Under the pieces are notes generated by a model. The model was not told where the DNA came from. It saw nothing but the letters and a program-made list of their open reading frames with translations, and ran no database searches. Below, one piece after another: positions 55,159 to 63,249 of a stretch of 64,000 nucleotides of DNA. The position numbers were made by a program, and so were the translations under genes. The stretch is from the NCBI RefSeq assembly GCF_001652265.1, contig NZ_LWBS01000120.1, forward strand, positions 1 to 64,000. Direction: 5' to 3'. Every line of letters starts with the position of its first letter. The first letter of the stretch is position 1. The DNA is from Rhizobium leguminosarum. GTDB taxonomy: Bacteria > Pseudomonadota > Alphaproteobacteria > Rhizobiales > Rhizobiaceae.

Positions 55159-56004
55159 TCACTTTCCGCTGCTGTCGTGCCGCGCGGCAGCAGCGTTCTG
55201 CGGCACGATCGACCGCGCGCGTTTGCCCTTGAAATAGGCCTGCACCCACGGATCGTCATAGGCCAGCATGTCGTCGATCGTGCCTTCCACCATTACTCGC
55301 TTCTTTCCGAGCACGGCAATACGGTCGCAGACCGAAAACAGGCTGTCGAGGTCGTGCGTGACCATATACACGGTCAATCCCAGACTATCGCGCAGGTTGG
55401 CGATCAGTTCGTCGAATTCGGCCGCGCCTATCGGGTCGAGACCGGAGGTCGGCTCGTCCAGGAAGACGAGTTCCGGATCGAGTGACAGCGCGCGCGCAAG
55501 GGCTGCGCGCTTGATCATGCCGCCGGACAGTTCGGAGGGATATTTGTCAGCGGCATCGGCTGCCAGCCCGACCATACGGATCTTCAGATGCGCCAGCTCG
55601 TCCATCAGCGAGGTCGGCAGGTCGAGATATTCGCGCATCGGCACCTGGATGTTTTCCTTGACCGTCAGCGACGAAAACAGTGCTCCCTGCTGGAACAGCA
55701 CGCCGAGCCGCATATCGAGCGCGTTGCGCTGCGGCTCGTCGAGTTCGTCGAAATTCTGGCCGAGGATCTTGATCGTGCCGGAGCGGCGCGGCAGCAGCCG
55801 GAGCACAGTGCGCATCAGCACCGATTTGCCGGTGCCCGACGCGCCGACGAAGCCGAGGATCTCGCCGCGGTAGATATTGAGGTTCAGATTGTCGAGCACG
55901 ACCTTGGAGCCGAAGCCGACGGTGACGTCGCGCGCCGATAGCACGATATCCCTTTCGTCCTTGCCTTCCGTATCGATCGGATTCTCGTCCACGCGGTCAG
56001 CCAT
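55159..56004 (-). CDS. ABC transporter ATPase, MlaF-like
   Basis: 281 residues from the ATG at 56004 (MADRVDENPIDTEGKDERDI); the frame is open 11 more codons inside the permease gene. Walker A is GFVGASGTGKSVLMRT, the signature is ELSGGMIKRAALARAL and Walker B is LVFLDEPTSGLDP, with THDLDSLFSV as the His switch. Drives lipid transport across the inner membrane with the adjacent MlaE-type permease. The stop of the permease gene (56006) is right at its start, so the two are coupled. Confidence 0.94.
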   Translation of the reverse strand: MADRVDENPIDTEGKDERDIVLSARDVTVGFGSKVVLDNLNLNIYRGEILGFVGASGTGKSVLMRTVLRLLPRRSGTIKILGQNFDELDEPQRNALDMRLGVLFQQGALFSSLTVKENIQVPMREYLDLPTSLMDELAHLKIRMVGLAADAADKYPSELSGGMIKRAALARALSLDPELVFLDEPTSGLDPIGAAEFDELIANLRDSLGLTVYMVTHDLDSLFSVCDRIAVLGKKRVMVEGTIDDMLAYDDPWVQAYFKGKRARSIVPQNAAAARHDSSGK

Positions 56005-56005
56005 C

Positions 56006-57175
56006 CTAGAAATCGATCGCTGCATAGAACATTGCAAAAAGCCCGTCCATCAGGATGACGACAAAAATCGCCTTCACCACCGCGGCCGTCACGTGCTGGC
56101 CGAGGGATTCCGCGCTGCCACCGACCTTCAGCCCCTCGACGGCGGCGACGATGCCGATGACCAGCGCCATGAACGGCGCCTTGATCATGCCAGACAGCAC
56201 CGTTGACAGTGTCACCGCCTCGTGCAGGCGCGACAGGAAGTTGGCGAAGGTGATGCCGGAATAGCCCCAGGCGACGGCGGCAGCACCGCCCAGCGAAGCG
56301 AAATTTGCCAGCACCGTCAGAAGCGGCAGTGCAATGGTCAGCGCCACCAGCCGCGGGAAGATCAGTACGCCGATCGGGTTCAGGCCCATCACTTTCAGCG
56401 CGTCGATCTCCTCGCGCATCTTCATCGAGCCGATTTCGGCGGTGATCGCGCTGCCCGAGCGGCCGGCGATCATGATCGAGGTCAGAAGCACGCCGATTTC
56501 GCGCAGTTGCAGGATGCCGACGAGATCGACGACAAAAACCTCAGCGCCGAAGTAGCGCAGCTGAAAGGCGCCCTGCTGGGCAATGATCGCCCCGATCAGA
56601 AACGACATCAAAAGAATGATCGGGACGGCGCGAACGCCCATATGGTCGATCTGGTTGACGATCGAGGCCGGTGAAACGCCGCTGCCGCGGCCGAACTTCA
56701 TCTGCGCGCCGCGCACCGCCGAGCCGAGGATATACATGGCGGCAGCGAAATTGTCCCAGACCTCATAGGTCATTTTGCCGATCGGCGCGAAGATGCGCGC
56801 AATAAGCGAGACTTTCTCCGTCTGTTCCGGCTCGGGCTTGGCCGGCTCCTCGGAAAACATCTCCAGCATTTCGTCGATATGCGGATTGGTGCCTTCGAAG
56901 CGAACCACCCGCCCGCCCGCCTCTTCTTGTTTCTTCAGCCGGCACAGCAGCCAGATGCCGGCGGTGTCGATATCCGAAACGTCCGAGAGGTCTACGGTCA
57001 GGTCACCGGTTTTTTTCTGCAGCAGCTTTTCGAAATCGCGCAGCACCAGATGGATGTAAGCGCTGCGCCAATTTCCTTGAAGACGCACACGCTGTCCCGA
57101 GCCATCAGCCTGGTCGTCCACATCAAGGGAGGCGGCGTTGCGATTCTCGGCGTTCAAGATACTTGTGTCTTTCAA
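56006..57175 (-). CDS. MlaE-type ABC permease with N-terminal STAS domain
   Basis: 389 residues from a TTG start at 57175; a TTG at 57157 is an alternative. The N-terminal part (about 25-125) is a STAS-like domain (DLTVDLSDVSDIDTAGIWLL), then a linker and the MlaE permease with five to six helices, including GVRAVPIILLMSFLIGAIIA, GILQLREIGVLLTSIMIAGR and GSMKMREEIDALKVMGLNPI. E. coli has MlaE and the STAS protein MlaB as separate genes; here they are fused. First gene of the Mla-like unit. Confidence 0.93.
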   Translation of the reverse strand: MKDTSILNAENRNAASLDVDDQADGSGQRVRLQGNWRSAYIHLVLRDFEKLLQKKTGDLTVDLSDVSDIDTAGIWLLCRLKKQEEAGGRVVRFEGTNPHIDEMLEMFSEEPAKPEPEQTEKVSLIARIFAPIGKMTYEVWDNFAAAMYILGSAVRGAQMKFGRGSGVSPASIVNQIDHMGVRAVPIILLMSFLIGAIIAQQGAFQLRYFGAEVFVVDLVGILQLREIGVLLTSIMIAGRSGSAITAEIGSMKMREEIDALKVMGLNPIGVLIFPRLVALTIALPLLTVLANFASLGGAAAVAWGYSGITFANFLSRLHEAVTLSTVLSGMIKAPFMALVIGIVAAVEGLKVGGSAESLGQHVTAAVVKAIFVVILMDGLFAMFYAAIDF

Positions 57176-57277
57176 GGCTTATAGCGACATTGCCGAATCG
57201 CGAAGCAGATCGTTCGTCGCCCGGCGCGTCAATATACAGAAGCACCGTGCAATTTCCATGCTCGTAGGAGAGCAATA

Positions 57278-58261
57278 ATGCCGCGCACCCTCGATATCCA
57301 GATGAATTCCTTTCCGATTGCCGGGACCTTCACCATCTCGCGCGGGGCAAAGACCGAAGCCGAGGTCATCACCTGCACGCTTGTCGAAGCGGGTGCGCAG
57401 GGGCGCGGCGAATGCGTGCCTTACCGCCGCTACGGCGAGACCATGCAGAGCGTTTTCGCCCAGATCGAAGCGGCGCGACCGCTGATCGAGGCCGGCATTT
57501 CCCGCCATGACCTACTGTCGGCCATGCCGCCAGGTGCGGCCCGCAACGCCGTCGACTGCGCCCTCTGGGACCTCGAGGCGAAGCAGACCGGAGACAGCGT
57601 CGCCGCCCGCCTTGGCCTTTCCGATCTGAAGCCGCTCACCACCGCCTACACCATCTCGCTCGGTGAGACGGAGGTGATGGCCGCCCAGGCGCGCGAGCAT
57701 GCCGGCCGCGCCCTGCTGAAGGTCAAGGTCGGCACCGGCGACGATGAAAGCCGCATCCGCGCCGTCCGCGCCGCCGCACCCGATGCCGCCATCATCCTCG
57801 ACGCCAATGAGGGCTGGCCGGAGGCCGTGTTGGAGCGTCATCTCCATATCGCCGCGGAAGCAGGCATCACCCTCGTCGAGCAGCCGCTGCCGGCTGGCCG
57901 CGATGGGCTGCTCGCCGAAATCCGCCGCCCGCTTCTCGTCTGCGCCGACGAGAGCGTCCACCACACCGGCGATCTCGCAAGCCTTGCCGACCGCTACGAC
58001 GCGATCAACATCAAGCTCGACAAGACGGGCGGCCTGACGGAGGCGCTGTCGATGAAGGCTGAAGCCGAACGGCTTGGATTCAGCATCATGATCGGCTGCA
58101 TGGTCGGCACCTCGCTTGCCATGGCGCCCGCCGTTCTGCTCGCCCAGAATGCCGATTTCGTCGATCTCGACGGTCCGCTGCTGCTTGCCCGCGACCGCGA
58201 ACCCGGCCTGCGTTACGCCGCTTCCCTGGTCTTTCCACCCGAAAGCACCCTCTGGGGCTGA
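57278..58261 (+). CDS. Dipeptide epimerase (L-Ala-D/L-Glu epimerase / DgcA-like)
   Basis: 327 residues of the enolase superfamily (muconate-lactonising subgroup). The N-terminal capping domain includes VPYRRYGETMQSVFAQIEAA. The catalytic barrel has KVKVGTG (K-x-K acid/base pair), ILDANEGWP (metal Asp), LVEQPLPAG (Glu), CADESV (Asp) and INIKLDKTGG (second Lys). Members epimerise L-Ala-D/L-Glu from peptidoglycan or racemise N-acyl-D-Glu (DgcA). A partner gene that would decide is not adjacent. AGGAGAG precedes the ATG. Its end overlaps the convergent transporter gene by 49 bases. Confidence 0.9.
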   Translation: MPRTLDIQMNSFPIAGTFTISRGAKTEAEVITCTLVEAGAQGRGECVPYRRYGETMQSVFAQIEAARPLIEAGISRHDLLSAMPPGAARNAVDCALWDLEAKQTGDSVAARLGLSDLKPLTTAYTISLGETEVMAAQAREHAGRALLKVKVGTGDDESRIRAVRAAAPDAAIILDANEGWPEAVLERHLHIAAEAGITLVEQPLPAGRDGLLAEIRRPLLVCADESVHHTGDLASLADRYDAINIKLDKTGGLTEALSMKAEAERLGFSIMIGCMVGTSLAMAPAVLLAQNADFVDLDGPLLLARDREPGLRYAASLVFPPESTLWG

Positions 58262-59433
58262 AGATAATAGGCTGAGATGACGAGGCCGAGTCCGGAGAAC
58301 GCGACCACGGCCATGACGTAATAGCTGACGACGCCAAGCCAGGAATAGAGATAACCCGACGCCAGGGTCATCAGCGCCATCGCCATGCCGACATAAAAGA
58401 AATAGGCGCCTTGCGCCGAGGATTCCTGCGTCTCCTGCACCGTCGCCATGATCCGCCGCTGCACACCGGTATGCACGAAGGCGTAGGTGAAGCCGTGGAA
58501 ACATTGCAGCAGGAAGAAACCGGCAAAGCTGGTATTCATCGGAAACAGGATCCAGCGGCAGACGCTGACGGCGCAGCCGAAGCGGATCAGCGTCCAGGCG
58601 TCGAAGCGACGGTTGAGACGCTTCGACAGGAAGAACACCGTCACTTCCGAAGCGACGCCGGCGCTCCAGAGCAGCCCGACCTCAGTGCCGGAGAAGCCGA
58701 GTTGATGCCAGTAGATCGAGGAAAAGGCGTTCAGCACCGCATGGCTCGACTGCTGGATGGCGACGCCGATCAGAAGCAGAAGAAGATGCGGCTCGCGCAG
58801 GCCGCTGCCAGTAGCGGCCGGAATATTGATCGGCTGGCCGCGCCGCCGTGTCGGCCCGATGCGCGGACAGAAGATCGCCATGACAACGGTCATGATAAAG
58901 CCGAATACCATGACCGGCAGTACCATCTCTCCGCCCCACCGACTGATCAACTGGCCGCCGGCCAGCGTCGAAACGATGAAGGCGATCGAGCCCCACACGC
59001 GCATCGAGCCGTAATCAAGCCCCCAGCGGCGCACACCCGAGATGACGATCGATTCGACGACGGGCACATAGGGCGCGAAGGTGGCGCCCTGCAGCGCATA
59101 GACGATCGTTACGGGCCAGAAGGTCGTCGTCCAGAAGAGCGTGATCGCCGTCAGCAGCGACAGGCCGCCCGACCAGAGCAGCACGTCGGCGCGCTCCTTC
59201 AAGCGGTCGGCGATCATTGCGACGACAGGCGCCACCAGCACGCGAACCACCATGGGTATCGCAAGGATGATGCCGATCTCGTGGTCGCTGAAGCTGTGGG
59301 TTGCGAGCCAGACGGGAAAGAACGGCAGAACGATGCCGTTGACGAGCAGCGGCGCACAATAGGAAAGCGCGCTGAGCAGCCGGAAGCGCGGCGGCGCTCC
59401 CTCACCCGTCGGGGAATTTTGAGCGGGAATCAT
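58213..59433 (-). CDS. MFS transporter, HcaT-like
   Basis: 406 residues with twelve hydrophobic segments. LPFFPVWLATHSFSDHEIGI in the first loop, LAIPMVVRVLVAPVVAMIAD in helix 2 and YGSMRVWGSIAFIVSTLAGG in the middle are typical of the phenylpropionate (HcaT/MFS_1-like) transporter group. Substrate unknown. The C-terminal 16 codons lie inside the last codons of the convergent epimerase gene. ATG at 59433; the N-terminal 15 residues are polar. Confidence 0.9.
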   Translation of the reverse strand: MIPAQNSPTGEGAPPRFRLLSALSYCAPLLVNGIVLPFFPVWLATHSFSDHEIGIILAIPMVVRVLVAPVVAMIADRLKERADVLLWSGGLSLLTAITLFWTTTFWPVTIVYALQGATFAPYVPVVESIVISGVRRWGLDYGSMRVWGSIAFIVSTLAGGQLISRWGGEMVLPVMVFGFIMTVVMAIFCPRIGPTRRRGQPINIPAATGSGLREPHLLLLLIGVAIQQSSHAVLNAFSSIYWHQLGFSGTEVGLLWSAGVASEVTVFFLSKRLNRRFDAWTLIRFGCAVSVCRWILFPMNTSFAGFFLLQCFHGFTYAFVHTGVQRRIMATVQETQESSAQGAYFFYVGMAMALMTLASGYLYSWLGVVSYYVMAVVAFSGLGLVISAYYLQPQRVLSGGKTREAA

Positions 59434-59658
59434 AGGTGGACCTGCAGGAAACTGGACGCTGTCCTAACACACCACCCTGGAGGCGACTATTGCGAGAAAT
59501 AGCCGTTCTGAAACGTTTTAGAAAATAAACAGGGCCTGTCGCCAAACGGTAACGGCCAAATACCTACTGTATTATTTTAAGTGTTTACGGCGTCCTTTAT
59601 GCGTCTGAAAAGACGCGCGGCGCTGTAAAGCGCAGGCGCGGATACGCCGCCGCCAGAA
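59434..59658. repeat. Intergenic region with rhizobial hairpin repeat
   Basis: 225 bases. GCGTCT-GAAA-AGACGC (59601-59616) followed by GCGGCGC is a second member of the hairpin family at 52882. The left half is AT-rich (TATTATTTTAAG, about 59570) and could hold the transporter promoter. No gene is seen. Confidence 0.55.
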
Positions 59659-60501
59659 TCAAGCGGCCTGCGGGGCCAGTTCGCCCTCATCATGCATTTC
59701 GATGGCGGCAAGCGCCGTCACGCTACTGGCAAGCGCCCGCCAGGTTATCAGTTCGAACGTGCCATCCTCGTGCTCGGCGACCGCCGTGCAGCTTTCCACC
59801 CAATCGCCGGTATTGATGTAGCGGATGCCGTCCATGTCCTGGATGATGGCATGGTGGATATGTCCGCAGATCACCCCGTCGGCGCCGTTTTTGCGGGCTT
59901 CCTCGGCTACGACGCGCTCGAATTCACCGATGAAATTGACGGCATGTTTGACCTGCAGCTTCGCCCAGGCCGAGAACGACCAATAGGGCATGCCGAGCCG
60001 GCGGCGCACCGCCGCCAGGATGATGTTGATGCGGATCGCCGTGTCATAGGCCCAGTCGCCGAGATAGGCCAGCAGTCGGGCGTTGCGGACCACGATGTCG
60101 AACTCGTCGCCGTGCAGGATCAGATATTTCTTGCCATCGGCGCCGTCATGCATCATGCGCTCGACGACTTCGATGCCGCCGAAATGCATGCCCGGGAAGG
60201 CGCGCAGGAATTCGTCGTGATTGCCGGGAATATAGACGACGCGGGTGCCCTTGCGCGCCTTGCGCAGCAGCTTCTGGACAACGTCGTTGCAAACCTGCGG
60301 CCAGTACCAGCTGCGCTTCAGGCGCCAGCCGTCGACGATGTCGCCGACGAGCACGATCGTATCGGCCTCGTGGTGGCGCAGGAAATCCAGCAGGAAGTCG
60401 GCCTTCGCGGCCTTCGAGCCGAGATGGACATCGGAAATGAAGAGCGTGCGGAAATGTCTGGGTTCCATCATGTCTTTCACGAGCTGCCGCTCATGTCCCA
60501 T
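59659..60501 (-). CDS. Metallophosphoesterase, UDP-2,3-diacylglucosamine diphosphatase-like
   Basis: 280 residues from the ATG at 60501; Met codons at 60471 and 60468 are alternatives. The five metallophosphatase blocks are complete: LFISDVHLGS, LVGDIVDGW, YIPGNHDEFL, LILHGDEFD and VICGHIHHAI with the late His in YINTGDWVES. The layout follows LpxH-like enzymes, which hydrolyse UDP-2,3-diacylglucosamine in lipid A synthesis, but rhizobia also carry LpxI, so this could act on another pyrophosphate. A 23-bp tandem repeat lies just upstream. Confidence 0.85.
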   Translation of the reverse strand: MGHERQLVKDMMEPRHFRTLFISDVHLGSKAAKADFLLDFLRHHEADTIVLVGDIVDGWRLKRSWYWPQVCNDVVQKLLRKARKGTRVVYIPGNHDEFLRAFPGMHFGGIEVVERMMHDGADGKKYLILHGDEFDIVVRNARLLAYLGDWAYDTAIRINIILAAVRRRLGMPYWSFSAWAKLQVKHAVNFIGEFERVVAEEARKNGADGVICGHIHHAIIQDMDGIRYINTGDWVESCTAVAEHEDGTFELITWRALASSVTALAAIEMHDEGELAPQAA

Positions 60502-60581
60502 CTTTCATCTAGCCTTCCAAAACCAGACTCGTGTTTCAGGAAGATGACAAGCTGGGGAAAAGCCCTGCAAACCTGTCCATT

Positions 60582-60650
60582 CCGCGCGGGCACTATGCCC
60601 GTCGCCGCGCGGACAGCATGCCCATCGCCGCGCGGGCAGCACGCCCGTCA
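60582..60650. repeat. Three tandem 23-bp repeats
   Basis: Copies at 60582-60604, 60605-60627 and 60628-60650 of CCGCGCGGGCAnnAnGCCCGTCG form; each has a short internal palindrome (GGGCA/TGCCC or GGGC/GCCC). They lie between the divergent metallophosphoesterase and histidine-phosphatase genes. Confidence 0.75.
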
Positions 60651-60710
60651 CTGCCAAGCCACTGACGAGGTTGCCCTGTGCATTCAGGGCGTTCATGATG
60701 ACGGCGATTC

Positions 60711-61484
60711 ATGTCCGACAATGCGGGATGGCTGATGCGTCTCTTTCTCGTTCGCCACGGCGAATCCCTCGGCAACATCAACGAACGGGCCTACCGCCAA
60801 TTCGGCGATCACAATGTGCCGCTGACGCAGTGGGGCCATCTGCAGGCTCTCGAAGCCGGCGGCGTGATCGCCTCCTATCTGCAAGCACTGCCGAGCACAG
60901 CTTTCGGCAAGCTGGATATCTGGTATTCGCCCTTTCTGAGGACGCTGCAGAGCAAGGATGCGCTGCTCGAAGCCCTGCCGGAAAGTTTCATCGGCGATAT
61001 CAGGGAAGATTATCTGCTGCGCGAGCAGGATTTCGGTCTCTTCACCGAAATCTACGACCACGCCGAACAGAAGCAGAAGTTTCCCGAGGAGTTCGAAAAA
61101 TGGGCGAGGCTGCGTAGCAACAGCGGCAAGTTCTACGCACGGCCGCCGGATGGCGAGAGCCGGGCGGATGTGGCCCAGCGGGTGCGCCTGTTCCTCCAGA
61201 CCGTCATGCACGATGCCGAAAATAGCGACCACAACGTGGTGATCGTCGGCCATGGCGTCACCAACCGGGCGGTCGAAATGAATTTCCTGCACCGCCCCGT
61301 CGAGTGGTTCGAGCGCTCCGACAATCCTGGAAACGCCGATATCACGCTGATCGAGGGGACGCGCTCGCAAGGATACGAGTCGATCCTGCTGCATCAGGCC
61401 GCCGACCGGCAGCCGGGACAGGAAGGCGAACTGCGCGATGCCTATGGCGCTGACGTGACGATCACGCCGAAGCCCGGCGGATAG
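60711..61484 (+). CDS. Histidine phosphatase family protein
   Basis: 257 residues from the ATG at 60711 (or 60735, MRLFLVRHGESLG). The RHG motif is LFLVRHGESLGNINERAY with a phospho-His acceptor, LTQWGHLQA is the second conserved block, YSPFLRTLQSKD supplies the catalytic Arg, and VIVGHGVTNRA the second His. Long insertion EIYDHAEQKQKFPEEFEKW suggests a branch-1 phosphoglycerate-mutase-like phosphatase rather than a SixA type. Substrate unknown. No partner gene. Confidence 0.88.
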   Translation: MSDNAGWLMRLFLVRHGESLGNINERAYRQFGDHNVPLTQWGHLQALEAGGVIASYLQALPSTAFGKLDIWYSPFLRTLQSKDALLEALPESFIGDIREDYLLREQDFGLFTEIYDHAEQKQKFPEEFEKWARLRSNSGKFYARPPDGESRADVAQRVRLFLQTVMHDAENSDHNVVIVGHGVTNRAVEMNFLHRPVEWFERSDNPGNADITLIEGTRSQGYESILLHQAADRQPGQEGELRDAYGADVTITPKPGG

Positions 61485-61616
61485 CGACGCCGGACCGAAA
61501 CGGTCGGCATGTTACCGGCCAAGGACATCATGCTACGAGCGCCAGAACATCGTGCCGCCGCGTGTTAAGCGAACGCGCGGTGGCATGATGCAATGCCTTG
61601 TTTTCACGCCATCCCG

Positions 61617-63056
61617 TCAGGCAGCGCGCACGGCCGCCACGGGTTTGACGTTCTGGTTCATGCGGAACAGGTTGTTCGGATCGTAGCGCAGCTTGATTTC
61701 GGCAAGGCGGTGGTAGTTGGTCCCGTATGCCATTTCGACCCGATCGGTTTCGTCTTCCGGCATGAAGTTGATATAGGCGGTTCCCACAGCATGCGGATTG
61801 GTTGCCTCGAAAAGCTCCCGCGCCCAACCGATACAGCTTCCATCCATCCCGGTCTCCCGCCAGCGCGCATGCACATTCATGACGAAATGCGAACTGCGCT
61901 GCGGAAATGCGGTGGCCTCGGTGGGCACGCGGCCGGCAGCGCCGCCGACATGGCCGATGAAGATCTCGCATTCCGGGCCGGGCAGCTTGCGCACGGCACC
62001 GAGCAGGACGTCGATCGCCGGATCCGAAAGCGAGGCGAAATCCTGGCTCTTCCAGTAATTGCGCGCACCTGGCGCGAGCAGCGGGTCGAACGCCTGCTGC
62101 CAACCGGTGAGCGGCACCGGGCCGACGACGTCGGCAATCGGATTTCCGATCGCGCGCAATCTGGCCGTCGCCTTTTCGCCGGCCGCGATATCTCCGCAAT
62201 AGCACATGGCGAGCACGACTATTTCCTTGCCGTGCCATTCCGCAGGAAGGAACGGCAGCGGCGGCGCCTGGCGCATCACCACCCAGCAGGTCAGCTCATC
62301 GGGTGCCGCCTCAAGCGCCTGCCGGTACTCCTTGAGCACCATTTCCGCATCGGCGAAGGGATGCACGACGAGCCCAGCGAGAACCTCCGTGTTGAGGGGG
62401 TTGAGCTTGAACTCGAACGAGGTCACGACGCCGAAATTGCCGCCGCCGCCGCGTAGCGCCCAGAAGAGGTCGGGTTTTTCCGTCTCGCTCGCCTTGACCA
62501 ATTCGCCGTCGGCCGTCACGACATCAACCGAAAGCAGATTGTCGATGGTCAGCCCGAATTTGCGGGTCAGCCAGCCGAAGCCGCCGCCGAGCGTCAGGCC
62601 GGCGATGCCGGTGGTGGAATTGATGCCGGTCGGCAGAGCCAGCCCGAAGGCCAGCGTTTCCTGGTCGACGTCGGCAAGCGTTGCGCCCGGCTCGATCCTG
62701 GCGCGCCGCATTTGCAGATCGACCCGCACCGATTTCATCGCCGACAGGTCGATGACGACACCGCCCTCGCAGACCGCATTGCCGGCAATGCCGTGGCCGC
62801 CACCACGCACCGAAAGGAGCAGATTATTGTCGCGTGCAAACCGCACCGCCCGCACGACATCGGCAGCACCGGCGCAGCGCGCGATAAGCCCGGGCCTGCG
62901 GTCGATCATCGCATTCCAGATCGTCCGCGCCTCGTTGTAATCCATGTCTTTGCTGGTCAGGAGACTGCCGCGAAATCCGGCGGCAAAAGCGTCGATGGCC
63001 ACGTCATTGACCATCGTCTGCCCCTTTTGCAGGGTCGTCAGGTTCAAATTGTCCAT
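61617..63056 (-). CDS. FAD-binding (BBE-type) oxidoreductase
   Basis: 479 residues from the ATG at 63056, with GGAGG 6 bases upstream; the frame is open for a further 110 codons but without such a site. PCMH/FAD domain: LLLSVRGGGHGIAGNAVCEG carries the His that covalently binds FAD in berberine-bridge enzymes, and GIAGLTLGGGFGWLTRKFGL and ALRGGGGNFGVVTSFEF are the other FAD loops. The C-terminal BBE segment ends in YHRLAEIKLRYDPNNLFRMN. Such enzymes oxidise alcohols, sugars or hydroxy acids. A LysR gene lies just upstream on the same strand and may regulate it. Confidence 0.92.
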   Translation of the reverse strand: MDNLNLTTLQKGQTMVNDVAIDAFAAGFRGSLLTSKDMDYNEARTIWNAMIDRRPGLIARCAGAADVVRAVRFARDNNLLLSVRGGGHGIAGNAVCEGGVVIDLSAMKSVRVDLQMRRARIEPGATLADVDQETLAFGLALPTGINSTTGIAGLTLGGGFGWLTRKFGLTIDNLLSVDVVTADGELVKASETEKPDLFWALRGGGGNFGVVTSFEFKLNPLNTEVLAGLVVHPFADAEMVLKEYRQALEAAPDELTCWVVMRQAPPLPFLPAEWHGKEIVVLAMCYCGDIAAGEKATARLRAIGNPIADVVGPVPLTGWQQAFDPLLAPGARNYWKSQDFASLSDPAIDVLLGAVRKLPGPECEIFIGHVGGAAGRVPTEATAFPQRSSHFVMNVHARWRETGMDGSCIGWARELFEATNPHAVGTAYINFMPEDETDRVEMAYGTNYHRLAEIKLRYDPNNLFRMNQNVKPVAAVRAA

Positions 63057-63249
63057 GGTTTCCTCCATGCGACCGGCGCCCCGCACCGTCGCGGCCGGCA
63101 TTTTGCGCTTGCTGCGGTCCTCAAACAAGTTTCGAAAAGGATTAGCCCTCGGCGGCAGCAAGGAAAGGAAGCGACTTCCTATTGAATTTTCATGGAAAAT
63201 CGATGCCTGCGGCGGCAATCCCGCACGCGGCGGAACAGTCCCTAGTTGT

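Noticed and set aside
60582..60650. The 23-bp repeats as a CRISPR array
   Set aside because: The copies are directly adjacent with no spacers and no cas genes are nearby.
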